DNA from: Trichinella spiralis
Lineage: Eukaryota > Nematoda > Enoplea > Trichinellida > Trichinellidae
Direction of reading: 5' to 3'
Assembly (NCBI GenBank): GCA_000181795.3
Contig: CM012955.1
Location: forward strand, 5,901,463 to 5,965,462
Length of the DNA stretch: 64,000 bases
Shown here: positions 63,570 through 64,000 of the stretch, piece by piece
Position numbering within the stretch: the first letter of the stretch is position 1
How the letters are laid out: each line of letters opens with the position of its first letter
The notes under the pieces: model-generated
What the model saw: the letters and a program-made list of their open reading frames with translations, nothing else
What the model was told of the DNA's origin: nothing
Databases searched by the model: none
Position numbers and translations under genes: made by a program

Positions 63570-64000
63570 TCAACGTTTTGGATAAAATTTTAAAACAGCA
63601 CCCAAATTGATAGTTCCGTAAGCATTGTCGTTCAGAACACTGCAAGCATGTGTTGCCAAAGTTTCGTATACGCTCAAGTGCATTTTCGGCAAAAGCTGAA
63701 AGCAATAAACAACAATAACTTTGCTCAAAACTGAAGCAACCAACCACAAACAAACAAACAAACAAAGAAAAACATACTCGTGCTAATTGTTTCTTCGCTT
63801 TCGATAGACGCATCAACGCTTGAGGAAAATCAAAAATTGTAAAATAAAAGCAAAGTTGATTGTACAATTTCTTCTCCGAATACTGAAAGCAAAGCATCCG
63901 AAAAGAAATATAATAAACAACAAAAAAGAAAATAAAAAGCTTGTCGTCACCTTACCTCTCTGATCAAAATTCCTGAAGGACATTTCGGGCAGATCAACTT
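63570..64000 (-). CDS. POLA1: DNA polymerase alpha catalytic subunit, C-terminal end (partial)
   Basis: Only the 3' end is in the window, with the rest beyond 64000. Exons 64000-63956 (open at the right), 63882-63778 and 63695-63570 join in phase and give the last 91 residues. LICPKCPSGIL carries a CxxC of the C-terminal zinc module. YSEKKLYNQLCFYFTIFDFP corresponds to the YSD.SLY.QLCFYRYIFD block of human POLA1. The final segment (HACSVLNDNAYGTINLGAVL) replaces the human YSEVNLSKLF end. In the family this zinc-containing tail binds the B subunit and primase, linking polymerase alpha to primer synthesis. Confidence 0.93.

Overview
This is a eukaryotic, AT-rich genomic window (roughly two-thirds A+T by eye) made of split genes with canonical GT-AG introns. 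Introns range from about 45 bases to over 4 kb, and coding exons stand out as GC-richer islands. No rRNA, tRNA, CRISPR array or intact mobile element was recognised. The organism looks like a small invertebrate. A nematode is the best guess, possibly an early-branching lineage. The reasons are the very short introns beside long ones, a single Eph receptor of the size and layout of VAB-1, and the degree of divergence of the proteins. This is inference, not proof.

Eleven genes were assembled exon by exon with reading phase conserved at every junction. Left to right they are: FKBP12-type prolyl isomerase (minus, 4889-5502); TESK-family dual-specificity kinase (minus, 6726-9309); ARHGAP6-type RhoGAP (plus, 18228-26677); Rab10 (minus, 27651-29873); MCM-binding protein MCMBP (minus, 30971-33601); a secreted group-I-like phospholipase A2 (minus, 34964-35625); mitochondrial rRNA methyltransferase NSUN4 (minus, 36169-38022); GDP-mannose pyrophosphorylase alpha GMPPA (plus, 42740-45514); a SOCS6/7-type SH2 + SOCS-box protein (minus, 45936-46788); an Eph receptor tyrosine kinase (plus, 54626-62202); and the 3' end of DNA polymerase alpha POLA1 (minus, from 63570 off the right edge).

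Several coding-like blocks were not identified: a candidate first exon leaving the left edge (636-760), a decayed EGF-like repeat (about 1960-2090), a block between TESK and the RhoGAP gene (9760-11260), a small multi-exon minus-strand gene (17110-17770), a spliced mini-ORF beside MCMBP (33940-34104), a membrane-segment exon (40156-40309), a GC-rich unit with an in-frame stop or very short intron (49495-49914), a 71-codon ORF (51040-51255), and a 125-codon intronless ORF nested in intron 1 of the Eph gene (56441-56818).

Neighbours do not form an operon or pathway cluster. Genes lie on both strands with convergent pairs (RhoGAP/Rab10, GMPPA/SOCS, Eph/POLA1) and kilobase spacers. Themes are loose: actin and Rho signalling (TESK, RhoGAP, Eph), DNA replication (MCMBP, POLA1) and membrane or secretory biology (Rab10, GMPPA, PLA2). 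The most interesting leads are the TESK kinase ending in a CaaX box with a DLG in place of DFG, the nested Eph-intron ORF, and the unidentified gene at 17.1-17.8 kb.
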